The notes under the pieces were generated by a model. The model saw only the letters and a program-made list of their open reading frames with translations, was not told the DNA's origin and did no database searches. This document shows, piece by piece, positions 44,345-53,151 of a stretch of 64,000 nt of DNA. Numbering within the stretch: position 1 is the first letter of the stretch; each line of letters opens with the position of its first letter. The position numbers were made by a program, and so were the translations under genes. Source of the stretch: Antarctobacter heliothermus (GTDB taxonomy: Bacteria > Pseudomonadota > Alphaproteobacteria > Rhodobacterales > Rhodobacteraceae); the NCBI RefSeq assembly GCF_900188425.1, contig NZ_FZON01000006.1, positions 62,001-126,000 of the forward strand, in the 5' to 3' direction.

Positions 44345-45211
44345 TCAGCCAGAAGAAGACAGGCGCGCGTGGCGGATGACAAGTCCGTCGCCCTGCGATT
44401 CGATGCGGGCCACGGCCTGAGTGATGGGTTCATAGGCAACCGCCATGGCGTGCGCGTTGGCGTGCAAGATTGTATCCGGGTCCGCGACCCAGGCCACATG
44501 GCCTTTCCAGAACATCAGGTCGCCGCGTTCCGGGGGCGTGCCGGGCGGCAGCGCCGTGCCCAGCGCCTCTTGCATGTCGCTGTCCCGTGGACAGGTTTGA
44601 CCGCAGCTGTACAGCGCGATTTGCACCAGCCCGGAACAATCAATGCCAAAGCTGCTGTCGCCGCCCCACAGATACGGCGCGCCGACCAGTCGTTCCGCCA
44701 CGGCAACCGGATCGCTGTCCAGCGTGTCGATGGGGACAAGATGCTGTCCGGGGACATAAAGATCCTGTGGTGTCGCGCCGCGCGACCAGGCCACCCGCGC
44801 CCAGCCGTCCACCTCTTTGAGAACTGTCAGCCGCGTGCCCAGCGACAGCGGTGTGATCTGCCCCATTGCCTTGAGGCCCGGCGTGGTTTTGCCATAGCTG
44901 TGCGAGGCGGTGATCCGATGCGTTTGCGCATCGGTCAGTGTGTTGGTCAGATCGCCTGCGTTCATCCAGCCGCAATAGCCGTCCTTTTCGGCGAAACCGA
45001 AGGCCAGGCCGCCCTGCACGTCCAGCACACGAAACACCTCTCCGTACATCAGTTGCCGGTCTCGACCGCCGCCTGGCGCGGACAGGATATCGGCGACGGG
45101 GCGGGCAATCCTGTGCAACTCCCCGTCGACATAGCTTTCTGCTTCGACCTCTCCGCGCAGCGACACATGAGCGACCCGGCCATTTGAGGGCGTCAGGCGG
45201 CGATCTCTCAT
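44345..45211 (-). CDS. NlpC/P60 peptidase with SH3 domains
   Basis: 288 residues. Two SH3-like segments (about residues 10-90 and 90-160) come first, then the C40 catalytic domain with FGIDCSGLVQIAL (nucleophile Cys near residue 203), a His in KGHVAWVAD and a third polar residue in LHANAHAM. It should cleave peptidoglycan stem peptides. No signal peptide is evident, so it may act on imported muropeptides in the cytoplasm. It overlaps the M17 peptidase by ATGA, supporting a shared recycling role. Confidence 0.88.
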   Translation of the reverse strand: MRDRRLTPSNGRVAHVSLRGEVEAESYVDGELHRIARPVADILSAPGGGRDRQLMYGEVFRVLDVQGGLAFGFAEKDGYCGWMNAGDLTNTLTDAQTHRITASHSYGKTTPGLKAMGQITPLSLGTRLTVLKEVDGWARVAWSRGATPQDLYVPGQHLVPIDTLDSDPVAVAERLVGAPYLWGGDSSFGIDCSGLVQIALYSCGQTCPRDSDMQEALGTALPPGTPPERGDLMFWKGHVAWVADPDTILHANAHAMAVAYEPITQAVARIESQGDGLVIRHARLSSSG

Positions 45212-46593
45212 AGCCCCAACACCTGCGGCAGGGCCCCCAGAATGGCGCGCGGACCCTGCATCAACCCGCCTTTGGAGCGGCCCGGTTCCGGTTTGGGTTG
45301 CCAGGAATAGATGTCAAAATGCACATAACGCGCCGCCTGCCCGGTGAACCGGCGCAAGAACAGCGCCGCGGTGATCGACCCGGCGAACCCGCCGGCGGGC
45401 GCGTTGTCCAGATCGGCAATCCCCGGTTCGATCATTGGCTCATAGGGATCATGGAACGGCATCCGCCAGACTGGATCGGCAGCGCCGGGGGCCGCCTGCG
45501 ACAGGGCAGCGGCGAAATCCTCGGCATCGGTATAAAACGGCGCAAGGTCCGGGCCAACCGCCACCCGCGCCGCGCCTGTCAGGGTCGCCATCGAGATCAT
45601 CAGATCGGGCTTTTCCTCATCGGCATAGGCCAGCGCATCGGCCAGCACCAGCCGCCCCTCGGCGTCGGTGTTGTTGATTTCAACCGTCAGCCCCTTGCGC
45701 GAGGTCAGGATATCGCCGGGGCGGAAACTGTTGCCCGCAACGCTGTTTTCCACCGCCGGGATCAGCAGCCGCAGCCGTACCGGCAGGCCAAGTGTCATGA
45801 TCGCCTGTGCAAGGCCCAGCGTGTTGGCCGCACCGCCCATGTCCTTTTTCATGATCCCCATGGAGGCACCCGGTTTCAGGTTCAGCCCGCCGGTGTCGAA
45901 ACAGACCCCCTTGCCGACCAGCGTCAGCATCGGCCCCGTGTCGCCCCAACGCAGGTCGATCAACCTTGGTGCCTGGTCTGCGGCGCGGCCCACCGCGTGG
46001 ATCATGGGAAAGTTCCGGTCCAGCAGGTCGTCGCCAGTGATCACCTCGATCGACGCGCCATGCGTCTTGGCCAGATCGCGCGCCGCCGCCTCTAGCGCCG
46101 CAGGCCCCATGTCAGAGGCAGGCGTGTTCACCAGATCACGGGTCAATCCCTCGGCCGCGGCCAGAACCTCGATCCGGGCGGCATCGACGCCGTCGGGGGC
46201 GATCAGCGCCTTTGTCGCCGGGCTGTCCGAAACGTAGCGGGTGAAGCGATAGCCCGCCAAAAGCCAGCCCAGCGCCTCTGTCGCGGCGGCGTCGGACGGC
46301 AGGCCCGACGCGATGCGATATGTGCCAGGTGCCAATCCCGGCAGCGCCCCGGCCAGCGCAAATCGTTGCCGTGCGCGCTGGGCCGCCGTCCCGTAGCCCA
46401 CCAGCGCCGCCTCGGGTGTGCCATCCGTCCCCGGCACCATCAGCGCCGTGTTCAGCGCCCCGGCAAAGCCGCTGGCCGTGACCCAGGCGCGCACCCGCGC
46501 GACCTGCCCCTCTAGCCAGGTGTCCAGAGAGCCGGGTTCGATCAGGTGCAACGGAAAGGCGGGCGCGTCGGGCGCGGCAAAACGGTCGGGCAT
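45208..46593 (-). CDS. M17 leucyl aminopeptidase family protein
   Basis: 461 residues. C-terminal catalytic domain with the two-zinc motifs VGKGVCFDTGGLNLKP, MGIMKKDMGGAA and NTDAEGRLVLADALAYADE. The N-terminal macro-like domain is shorter than in PepA. It removes N-terminal residues from peptides. The start at 46593 (MPDRFAAPDAP) is chosen because upstream residues look random. Coupled to the NlpC/P60 gene. Confidence 0.91.
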   Translation of the reverse strand: MPDRFAAPDAPAFPLHLIEPGSLDTWLEGQVARVRAWVTASGFAGALNTALMVPGTDGTPEAALVGYGTAAQRARQRFALAGALPGLAPGTYRIASGLPSDAAATEALGWLLAGYRFTRYVSDSPATKALIAPDGVDAARIEVLAAAEGLTRDLVNTPASDMGPAALEAAARDLAKTHGASIEVITGDDLLDRNFPMIHAVGRAADQAPRLIDLRWGDTGPMLTLVGKGVCFDTGGLNLKPGASMGIMKKDMGGAANTLGLAQAIMTLGLPVRLRLLIPAVENSVAGNSFRPGDILTSRKGLTVEINNTDAEGRLVLADALAYADEEKPDLMISMATLTGAARVAVGPDLAPFYTDAEDFAAALSQAAPGAADPVWRMPFHDPYEPMIEPGIADLDNAPAGGFAGSITAALFLRRFTGQAARYVHFDIYSWQPKPEPGRSKGGLMQGPRAILGALPQVLGL

Positions 46594-46677
46594 GAAGGCT
46601 CCATAAAACAGGGTCCCCTTACCGTATTGCCTGCACGCCGCGCCGCAAGCGGATTTCACCGCACAAGCGGACCCGCC

Positions 46678-47058
46678 CTAGACCGTGAACTCATTGACGT
46701 CCCACAGCGCCGTGAGCGACCGTTCCCCGATACGAGCGAGACGGGCCAGTGTCGCCGCCTCGGCCACCGCGTCGCCCATTTCGATACAGGCCGCCACGTC
46801 ATGCGCCACCATGCTGAGCGAACACAGACCGATCTGATCCGCAATCGCCGCCAGCGCGCGCAACCCCTTGTGCATGTCCTCGCGCGGACCGGACAGCGCC
46901 TGTTCCTGCAATTGGCACATCCGTTGTGCCAATTCTTCCATCGCGCGGCACACCACACCCTCTGCCGCGCTCCGACCCAGATCGGTACACAACGTCTCTA
47001 TTTGCGCAGTGTCCATCGCCGGCCGTTCCGCCGGTGCCAGATACGTTACCTGTTTCAC
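46678..47058 (-). CDS. small helical protein of unknown function
   Basis: 126 residues, predicted all-helical with Cys at several places (LCTDLG, VVCRAMEEL, MCQLQE, GLCSLS, AACIEMG). The heptad-like pattern could form a four-helix bundle similar to HPt domains, yet no phosphorylatable His context is clear. It is divergent from carbonic anhydrase with a 146-base gap. Confidence 0.62.
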   Translation of the reverse strand: MKQVTYLAPAERPAMDTAQIETLCTDLGRSAAEGVVCRAMEELAQRMCQLQEQALSGPREDMHKGLRALAAIADQIGLCSLSMVAHDVAACIEMGDAVAEAATLARLARIGERSLTALWDVNEFTV

Positions 47059-47204
47059 GTCTTACCCCATTCATGTGCTCCCACGCGGGGGCAACATGAC
47101 CGAAACCGGGTTCCCAAAAGGTTATCCCGGATCGGCGTTTTCGCTCGAATTTCCTCTGTATTCGTCGTACTTGGGACAATCAGAACCGACGACCGGAGAC
47201 CTAG

Positions 47205-47846
47205 ATGGAATTCGCCCGCCCCCTGCCCGGCTTTCTCGTGCAACGCTACCACGGCTGGAAAGCGACAACTCACGCCGAAAACAGCGCGTGGTATCGACGC
47301 CTTGCCACCGAGGGGCAGCGCCCGCGCGCCATGGTGATTTCGTGCTGCGATTCCCGCGTGCATGTCACCTCGATCTTCGGCGCAGATCAGGGAGAGTTCT
47401 TTATTCACCGCAACATCGCCAACCTTGTGCCGGTCTACGAACCCGACGGCCAGCACCACGGCACCTCGGCGGCGGTGGAATATGCCGTCATGGCGCTCAA
47501 GGTGGCGCATCTGATCGTGCTGGGGCATTCCAACTGTGGCGGCGTTCAGGGCTGTCTGGACATGTGTGAGGGCCGCGCCCCCGAACTGGAGGAAACCGCC
47601 TCTTTTGTCGGCCGCTGGATGGACATCCTGCGACCGGGTTATGAGACCGTCAAGGGCCACGCCGACATGCCGCATGCACTGGAAAGAGAGGCGGTGTCAG
47701 TCTCGCTGCGCAACCTCATGACCTTTCCCTTTGTGCGTGAGGCGGTGGAATCCGGTCAGCTCAGCCTGCATGGTCTGTGGGTCGATATCGGTGAGGGCGG
47801 GTTGCACACGCTGGACGGCAAGACCGGGGCGTTTGTGGCGATCTAG
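47205..47846 (+). CDS. beta-class carbonic anhydrase
   Basis: 213 residues. The zinc ligands are in SCCDSRVH (Cys plus the Asp-Arg dyad, near residue 48) and GHSNCGGV (His and Cys, near 106-109). It interconverts carbon dioxide and bicarbonate. It stands 126 bases before the SbtA-type bicarbonate transporter, so a shared role in bicarbonate supply is likely. Confidence 0.95.
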   Translation: MEFARPLPGFLVQRYHGWKATTHAENSAWYRRLATEGQRPRAMVISCCDSRVHVTSIFGADQGEFFIHRNIANLVPVYEPDGQHHGTSAAVEYAVMALKVAHLIVLGHSNCGGVQGCLDMCEGRAPELEETASFVGRWMDILRPGYETVKGHADMPHALEREAVSVSLRNLMTFPFVREAVESGQLSLHGLWVDIGEGGLHTLDGKTGAFVAI

Positions 47847-47913
47847 ACCGCTCTTCCGGGATGCTCGAAACCCACATCGGGAAGCCACTTTTTCCGCCCG
47901 GACCCTTGATAAC

Positions 47914-47927
47914 TGAACAAGTGTTCA
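47914..47927 (+). promoter_or_regulatory. palindrome TGAACA-AG-TGTTCA upstream of sbtA
   Basis: Perfect 6-bp arms (47914-47919, 47922-47927) around two bases, 45 bases before the sbtA start and in an AT-rich stretch. It looks like an operator for a dimeric regulator. Which one is unknown. Confidence 0.5.
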
Positions 47928-47972
47928 TAAAATAGAGATCCAGCCACCCCAACCTTTTCACCGAGGGCTGCC

Positions 47973-48938
47973 ATGCTGGATCTTGCCGCCGACAACCTGC
48001 TGTCGCCAATCGTGTTGTCCTTTGTGTTGGGGCTGTTCGCGGCGCTGGCTCGATCCGACCTGTCCGTGCCAGAGGCGGTCGCCAAAGGCATATCGCTCTA
48101 CCTGCTGTTTGCGATCGGGTTCAAGGGCGGCGCCGGGGTCGCCGCGCATGGGCTGGACCCGCGTCTGGCCGCGACGATCCTTGCCGGGCTTGTGCTGTCC
48201 TTTGCCCTACCCTTTGCCGCCTTCGGATTGCTGCGCGTGCTGTCGGGCATGTCACGCATCGATGCCGCCGCCGTGGCGGGGCACTACGGGTCAATCTCCA
48301 TCGTCACATTTGTCGCGGCAACGACGCTGCTGGCCAACGCCGGGCTGACGGCCGAGGGCTACATGGTCGCCGTCGCCGCCGCGATGGAGGCACCGGCGAT
48401 CCTGTCGGCGCTATGGCTGCTGTCGCGGGGCGACGGCAACACCAAGATGGACAGCGACCTGTGGCGGGAAATCCTGCTCAACGGGTCCATCGTGCTGCTG
48501 CTGGGGGCGTTTGTGATCGGGATGGCGACCGGGCAGGACGGTCTGGACAGCATCGCCGCGTTCATCGTCAGTCCGTTTCAGGGGGTGCTGTGCATCTTCC
48601 TGCTGGACATGGGCCTGATTGCCGGGCGCGGGCTGCGCTCTGCCGGGGTACTGGATCGCGGCGCGGTCGCCTTTGGCCTTGTGATGCCACTGGTCGGCGC
48701 GCTGGCGGGACTTGGCGCCGGGATGCTGCTGGGCCTGTCGACCGGCGGCGTGATGCTGATGATGACGCTGTCGGCCTCGGCCTCCTACATCGCGGTGCCT
48801 GCCGCCATGCGCGTTGCCGTGCCAGAGGCGAATCCGTCGATCTACCTCACCCTGTCTTTGGCAGTGACCTTTCCCTTTAACCTGACCCTTGGCCTGCCGC
48901 TGTATCTGGCGGTGGCGCGGATCATGACCGGAGGCTGA
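47973..48938 (+). CDS. sbtA: SbtA-type sodium-dependent bicarbonate transporter
   Basis: 321 residues with about ten membrane helices in two inverted halves. LFAIGFKGGAGVAAHG, AGHYGSISIVTFVAA and the second-half SASASYIAVPAAMRVAVPEANPSIYL fit the SbtA (DUF897) family that imports bicarbonate with sodium. The following gene encodes a PII-like partner, the arrangement known from cyanobacterial sbtAB, where SbtB controls SbtA by binding adenine nucleotides. Confidence 0.88.
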   Translation: MLDLAADNLLSPIVLSFVLGLFAALARSDLSVPEAVAKGISLYLLFAIGFKGGAGVAAHGLDPRLAATILAGLVLSFALPFAAFGLLRVLSGMSRIDAAAVAGHYGSISIVTFVAATTLLANAGLTAEGYMVAVAAAMEAPAILSALWLLSRGDGNTKMDSDLWREILLNGSIVLLLGAFVIGMATGQDGLDSIAAFIVSPFQGVLCIFLLDMGLIAGRGLRSAGVLDRGAVAFGLVMPLVGALAGLGAGMLLGLSTGGVMLMMTLSASASYIAVPAAMRVAVPEANPSIYLTLSLAVTFPFNLTLGLPLYLAVARIMTGG

Positions 48939-48941
48939 CCC

Positions 48942-49253
48942 ATGCAGACCCACAAGGCAAAGCGCGTCGAGATCATCATCGAACGGGTGATGGAACGCCG
49001 TCTGACAGAGGCGATGACACGCGCCGATGTCACCGGCTGGTCGGTCCTGCCGATGCTTGGCGGATCGGGACGATCCGGCGAATGGAGCCGTGAGGGCCAG
49101 ATCAGCCGGGGCACCGGGCTGGTGCAGGTGGTCTGCATCATCCGCCCGGAAAAGCTGGATCCGTTGCTGGATCAGGTGTTTTCCGTGGTGGAACGGCAAA
49201 TCGGAGTGGTCTCGGTCTGTGACTGCGAGATTTTGCGCGCCGAACGGTTCTAG
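48942..49253 (+). CDS. sbtB: PII-like protein SbtB
   Basis: 103 residues with the ferredoxin-like PII pattern: KRVEIIIERVMERRLTEAMTRADVTGWSV, a T-loop region GGSGRSGEWSREGQISRGTG and a final strand pair ending VVSVCDCEIL. A CDC cysteine pair lies near the C-terminus; the CGPEGC redox hairpin of cyanobacterial SbtB is absent. It lies 3 bases after sbtA and should regulate that transporter. Its stop overlaps the convergent gene in a CTAG. Confidence 0.86.
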   Translation: MQTHKAKRVEIIIERVMERRLTEAMTRADVTGWSVLPMLGGSGRSGEWSREGQISRGTGLVQVVCIIRPEKLDPLLDQVFSVVERQIGVVSVCDCEILRAERF

Positions 49254-49609
49254 GCCTGTTGCGACAGACGCGCCGAGGCAAGCTCACCCGCCTGCCCCGT
49301 GCGGTGCGCCCGCACGCGCGGCCGTCCGATCCGTTCCGCCAGCCGGGCCAGCGGGACGCCCAGATCGCTGCCGGTACACAGGCCCTCGCCGATGTCGTTC
49401 AGGATCACCATGTGGCCTCTTCGAAAGGTCAGCTGGAACCCCTTGCGCGCCAGTTGCTCTGACAGGGTCTGCCAGTTCTTGGCCCCTTCAAGGATCGGGG
49501 CCAGAAACAATCGCAAAAGCGAAAGCGCCTCACTGTCGAGCGGCCTTGTAAGGCCCTGATTTTTGGGAATATTTGGCCGAGCGGCCTGGGAAAGTGCTGC
49601 CTGTAGCAT
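49250..49609 (-). CDS. small protein of unknown function
   Basis: 119 residues from Met 49609 (MLQAALSQAARPNIP), with GTGAGGATG just upstream; the frame is open for 57 more codons that look random. The C-terminal half (GFQLTFRRGHMVILNDIGEGLCTGSDLGVP, then LAERIGRPRVRAHR) has a compact strand-rich look and a basic end. I do not recognise a family. Its stop overlaps that of sbtB. Confidence 0.62.
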   Translation of the reverse strand: MLQAALSQAARPNIPKNQGLTRPLDSEALSLLRLFLAPILEGAKNWQTLSEQLARKGFQLTFRRGHMVILNDIGEGLCTGSDLGVPLARLAERIGRPRVRAHRTGQAGELASARLSQQA

Positions 49610-49780
49610 GATCGCATCCTCACCGATCCTTAAACCGTGGCACGCGAATGCGGCAAAACTGCGGCACTGCGGCGTCAAGGACAAGGTTTTCGCGTAAAAC
49701 GGAAACAGGCTCCTAACCGGGCGTGCGGTCAGCGGCGGGTCCGCGCGCAACGCCGCGCTTGTCCACGCCTGCAACGACAA

Positions 49781-49808
49781 CAGGCCCGCGCCGGGGGGCG
49801 CGGGCCTG
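49781..49808 (-). terminator. terminator hairpin after asd
   Basis: CAGGCCCGCG (49781-49790) pairs with CGCGGGCCTG (49799-49808). On the minus strand it is followed by TTGTTG. The 10-bp stem is strong although the T run is broken. Confidence 0.78.
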
Positions 49809-49855
49809 CATGATGTCGGTTTGGCATCGCGGCCTTGCGGCGCGCGGTCGGGCGA

Positions 49856-50878
49856 TCAGCCCTTTTTCAGCGCCTTCTGGCCCAGCACTTCGGCAATCTG
49901 CACCGCGTTCAGCGCCGCACCTTTGCGCAGGTTGTCGCTGACGCACCACAGGTTCAGACCGTTGTCGATGGTGCTGTCCTGACGGATGCGGCTGATAAAT
50001 GTGGCGAAATCGCCGACGCATTCCTTGGGGGTGACGTAGCCACCGTCCTCACGCTTGTCGATCACCATGACGCCGGGGGCCTCACGCAGGATGTCGCGCG
50101 CCTCGTCCTCGTCCAGGAAATCCTCGAACTCGATGTTGATCGCCTCGGCATGACCGACAAAGACCGGCACCCGCACACAGGTGGCCGTGACCTTGATCTT
50201 GGGATCGATGATCTTTTTCGTTTCTACCACCATCTTCCACTCTTCCTTGGTGGAACCGTCTTCCATGAAGACGTCGATGTGCGGGATCACGTTAAAGGCG
50301 ATTTCCTTGGTGAACTTGTTCGGCGGCACGTCCTTGGTCGGGTTGTAGACCGCCTTGGTCTGCTCCCACAGCTCATCCATGCCCTCTTTGCCCGAACCGG
50401 ACACCGACTGGTAGGTCGAGACGACAACACGCTTGATCCGGGCGCGGTCATGCAGCGGCTTGAGCGCGACAACCATCTGCGCGGTGGAACAGTTGGGGTT
50501 CGCGATGATGTTCTTCTTGGTGTAGCCCATGACCGCGTCGGCGTTCACCTCTGGCACGATCAGCGGAACGTCCGGGTCATAGCGATAGAGCGATGAGTTG
50601 TCGATCACGACACATCCGGCCGCAGCCGCCTTGGGCGCGAATTCCTTTGTCGGGCCAGAGCCGACGGCAAACAGCGCGATGTCCCAGCCGGTGAAATCGA
50701 AGGTGGCCAGATCCTTGGTCTTGAGGGTCTTGTCGCCAAAGCTCACCTCTGTGCCCAGCGATTTGCGCGAGGCGAGTACGGCGATCTCGTCGACGGGGAA
50801 CGCCCGCTCGGCGAGGATGTTGAGCATTTCGCGGCCCACGTTGCCCGTGGCACCAACGACGACAATACGGTAGCCCAT
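49856..50878 (-). CDS. asd: aspartate-semialdehyde dehydrogenase
   Basis: 340 residues. It reduces aspartyl phosphate to aspartate semialdehyde for lysine, threonine and methionine synthesis. VVVGATGNVGREML at the N-terminus binds NADP, NPNCSTAQMVVALKPL holds the catalytic Cys near residue 130, and GHAEAINIEFE follows. The start at 50878 gives MGYRIVVVGATG. dapD and dapE of the same pathway lie 5-8 kb downstream. Confidence 0.96.
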   Translation of the reverse strand: MGYRIVVVGATGNVGREMLNILAERAFPVDEIAVLASRKSLGTEVSFGDKTLKTKDLATFDFTGWDIALFAVGSGPTKEFAPKAAAAGCVVIDNSSLYRYDPDVPLIVPEVNADAVMGYTKKNIIANPNCSTAQMVVALKPLHDRARIKRVVVSTYQSVSGSGKEGMDELWEQTKAVYNPTKDVPPNKFTKEIAFNVIPHIDVFMEDGSTKEEWKMVVETKKIIDPKIKVTATCVRVPVFVGHAEAINIEFEDFLDEDEARDILREAPGVMVIDKREDGGYVTPKECVGDFATFISRIRQDSTIDNGLNLWCVSDNLRKGAALNAVQIAEVLGQKALKKG

Positions 50879-51245
50879 ATGGCCCTCCTTAGGGGTTGCG
50901 CCGCCGCCCACGCGCGGATCACACGGACAGCGGAATGGCGCGTGTCATATCGCAGGCGCAGCATGGGCGAAAGCCCCCATTCGTTGCACCAGCGCCACTT
51001 ATGCGGGCAACCGACCCGGATCCCGCTCAAATCCGCCGGATTTTCCGGCATCGACCCCCGGTAAAAATCCGCCTGCACTCGCAACCGCAGAAACAACCTG
51101 CTTGCCTGCTTGCGGTTGAGTAACCTAAGACAGAAAGAAGTGGAGTCCTCTCAAGGGACGAAACGAAAGAGGGCTGGCACAAGACCGGCCACGTTTCGAT
51201 GCCGGGGAACATACTCCGGTTCGTATCGGTAAGGGACACGGCAGC
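50879..51245. other. intergenic region between asd and the dehydratase gene
   Basis: 367 bases between divergent genes, GC-poor towards 51085-51170. It holds CAACCGCA (51082-51089) / TGCGGTTG (51111-51118), a perfect 8-bp inverted repeat with a 21-base gap, and a possible CCTCT/AGAGG stem near 51147-51172. These may be a leader or operator of the polysaccharide gene. No ORF is supported. Confidence 0.5.
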
Positions 51246-53114
51246 ATGTTCTACAATCTCGTGATGGCTCTGTCCCGGACGCAAAAGCAATTGCTTTTCA
51301 TCCTGATGGATGCGGCTGTCATCCCGCTTGCCATGATCGCCGCTCTTGCCCTGTCGACAACCGGCACCCCGGATCATCCTGCCTTTTCCGACATTCTGCC
51401 CATGCTGATCCTGCTGACCGGCGCCGCCGTCGCTGCCGGTTGGTGGCTGGGCCTGACCCGCATCACGCTCAACGCCTATGAAATGCGCGGCGTGATCCGG
51501 ACCGCAACCTATGCTGCAATCCTCGGTGTGATGGGGCTGGCCCTGAACGCCGCCATGCGAACCGGGCTTCCGCTTGGCTCTTTCGTGATCTTTACCCTGC
51601 TCTTGCTGGTCGCGTCCGCCTCTTGGCGGATCGTCCTGCGGCAGGTCACGCTGAACATCTATCGCCACGGCAAGGACCGGATGCGGGTGCTGATCTATGG
51701 CGCGGGCCAGACCGGGCAACAGCTTGTCGCGGCGCTGCGCCACGACGATGCAATCCTGCCGGTGGCTTTCATCGACGACAACCCCACCCTGCAAAGCCTG
51801 ATCGTCTCCGGCCTGCGCGTCCACGCGCCCTCCAGCCTGAAAACACTTGTACTGGAAAAGGACATCGACCGGGTTGTCCTTGCCATGCCGTCGATCAGTC
51901 AACCTGCGGTGGCACGCATCGCGCACAAACTGCGCCATATCGGATGTGAGGTCCACGCCCTGCCCTCTTTCGCCGCCATGGTGGGCGACGGGGAAATCCG
52001 CAAACAGGTCACGCCGGTGTCGATCCAGGATCTGCTGGGCCGCAGCCGGTTGGAAAGCGAACTGCCCGGTGTCAGCCACGTCTATTCCGGGCGCCGCATC
52101 CTTGTGTCCGGCGCGGGCGGGTCCATCGGCTCGGAACTCTGCCGCCAATTGATTGCCTGCAAACCCGATTGCGTCGTGCTGGTCGATCATTCCGAACTGG
52201 CACTCTACAACATCGACAAGGAACTGCGCGACATCGGCGACGGGTTGCACATCGTGCCGGTGCTGGGATCGGTTCTGGACGAACGTCTGATGCGCGATGT
52301 GCTGGTCGAACACGACATCGACGTGGTGCTGCACGCCGCCGCCTACAAGCACTTGCCGCTGGTCGAAAACAATGTGCTGTCCGGCCTGCGCAACAACGTG
52401 CTGGGCACCAAGGTGCTGGCCGATTCCGCCCGCTCTGCCGGGGTTGACCGCTTTATCCTTGTCTCGACCGACAAGGCCGTGCGCCCGACCAACGTCATGG
52501 GCGCGTCCAAACGTCTGGCCGAACTGCTGGTGCAGGATCTGGCCGCACGCACCCCCGGCACACGGTTTTCCATGGTGCGGTTCGGCAATGTGCTGGGATC
52601 GTCCGGCTCTGTCATCCCGCTGTTTGAGGAACAAATCCTGCGCGGCGGGCCGGTCACGCTGACCGATCCGCAGGTCACGCGCTACTTCATGACCATCTCC
52701 GAGGCCGCTCGGCTGGTCCTGCTGGCCGGATCGTTTGCCCGTGGTGGCGATGTCTTTGTGCTCGACATGGGCGCCCCTGTACCGATCCGCAAGCTGGCGC
52801 GCCAGATGATCGAGGGCGCAGGCTTTTCGGTCCGCGACCAAGACGACCCCCTCGGCGATATCGAGATCAAGATCACCGGCCTGCGTCCCGGCGAAAAGCT
52901 GCACGAAGAGCTGTTGATTTCGTCCGACATGCTGACCACACCGCACACCAAGATCCTGCGCGCGCAAGAGACCTTTTTGTCGGAATTTGAAATGGCCACC
53001 GCGATCAAGGATCTGCGGCAAGCCATTGAGACACGCGATGAGGGCGCCGCCCGCGCGGTCATTTCACGCTGGGTCGAACAGGCCGAACTGGACGAGGCCG
53101 CGCAGTCAAGCTGA
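51246..53114 (+). CDS. membrane-bound nucleoside-diphosphate-sugar 4,6-dehydratase (WbpM/PglF/CapD type)
   Basis: 622 residues. Four N-terminal membrane helices (residues 15-135), a first Rossmann domain (VLIYGAGQTGQQLVAAL, about 147), then an extended SDR domain from about residue 283 (ILVSGAGGSIGSELCRQL). In the active site STDKAVRPTNVMGASKR has Met where most SDRs have Tyr, as in WbpM-like enzymes. It makes 4-keto-6-deoxy sugar nucleotides for capsule, O-antigen or glycan synthesis. Starts at 51246 and 51264 are possible. No other glycan genes are adjacent. Confidence 0.93.
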   Translation: MFYNLVMALSRTQKQLLFILMDAAVIPLAMIAALALSTTGTPDHPAFSDILPMLILLTGAAVAAGWWLGLTRITLNAYEMRGVIRTATYAAILGVMGLALNAAMRTGLPLGSFVIFTLLLLVASASWRIVLRQVTLNIYRHGKDRMRVLIYGAGQTGQQLVAALRHDDAILPVAFIDDNPTLQSLIVSGLRVHAPSSLKTLVLEKDIDRVVLAMPSISQPAVARIAHKLRHIGCEVHALPSFAAMVGDGEIRKQVTPVSIQDLLGRSRLESELPGVSHVYSGRRILVSGAGGSIGSELCRQLIACKPDCVVLVDHSELALYNIDKELRDIGDGLHIVPVLGSVLDERLMRDVLVEHDIDVVLHAAAYKHLPLVENNVLSGLRNNVLGTKVLADSARSAGVDRFILVSTDKAVRPTNVMGASKRLAELLVQDLAARTPGTRFSMVRFGNVLGSSGSVIPLFEEQILRGGPVTLTDPQVTRYFMTISEAARLVLLAGSFARGGDVFVLDMGAPVPIRKLARQMIEGAGFSVRDQDDPLGDIEIKITGLRPGEKLHEELLISSDMLTTPHTKILRAQETFLSEFEMATAIKDLRQAIETRDEGAARAVISRWVEQAELDEAAQSS

Positions 53115-53116
53115 GA

Positions 53117-53137
53117 CGAATTTTCGTCGAAAATTCG
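53117..53137. terminator. convergent-gene terminator, copy 2 (CGAATTTTCG arms)
   Basis: CGAATTTTCG (53117-53126) is the exact complement of CGAAAATTCG (53128-53137) around a single T. It starts three bases after the dehydratase stop and faces the convergent LOG gene. It matches the hairpin at 43291-43311 except at mirrored positions. Confidence 0.82.
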
Positions 53138-53151
53138 CCCCGCCCCGGAAT

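Noticed and set aside
51666-52600. Missing catalytic Tyr in the nucleotide-sugar dehydratase as a sign of inactivity
   Set aside because: Met at this position is normal for WbpM/PglF-type 4,6-dehydratases, so it is a family trait and not damage.
51027-53021. Minus-strand open frame (664 codons) over the nucleotide-sugar dehydratase
   Set aside because: Shadow of the third-codon-position bias of the real gene on the other strand.
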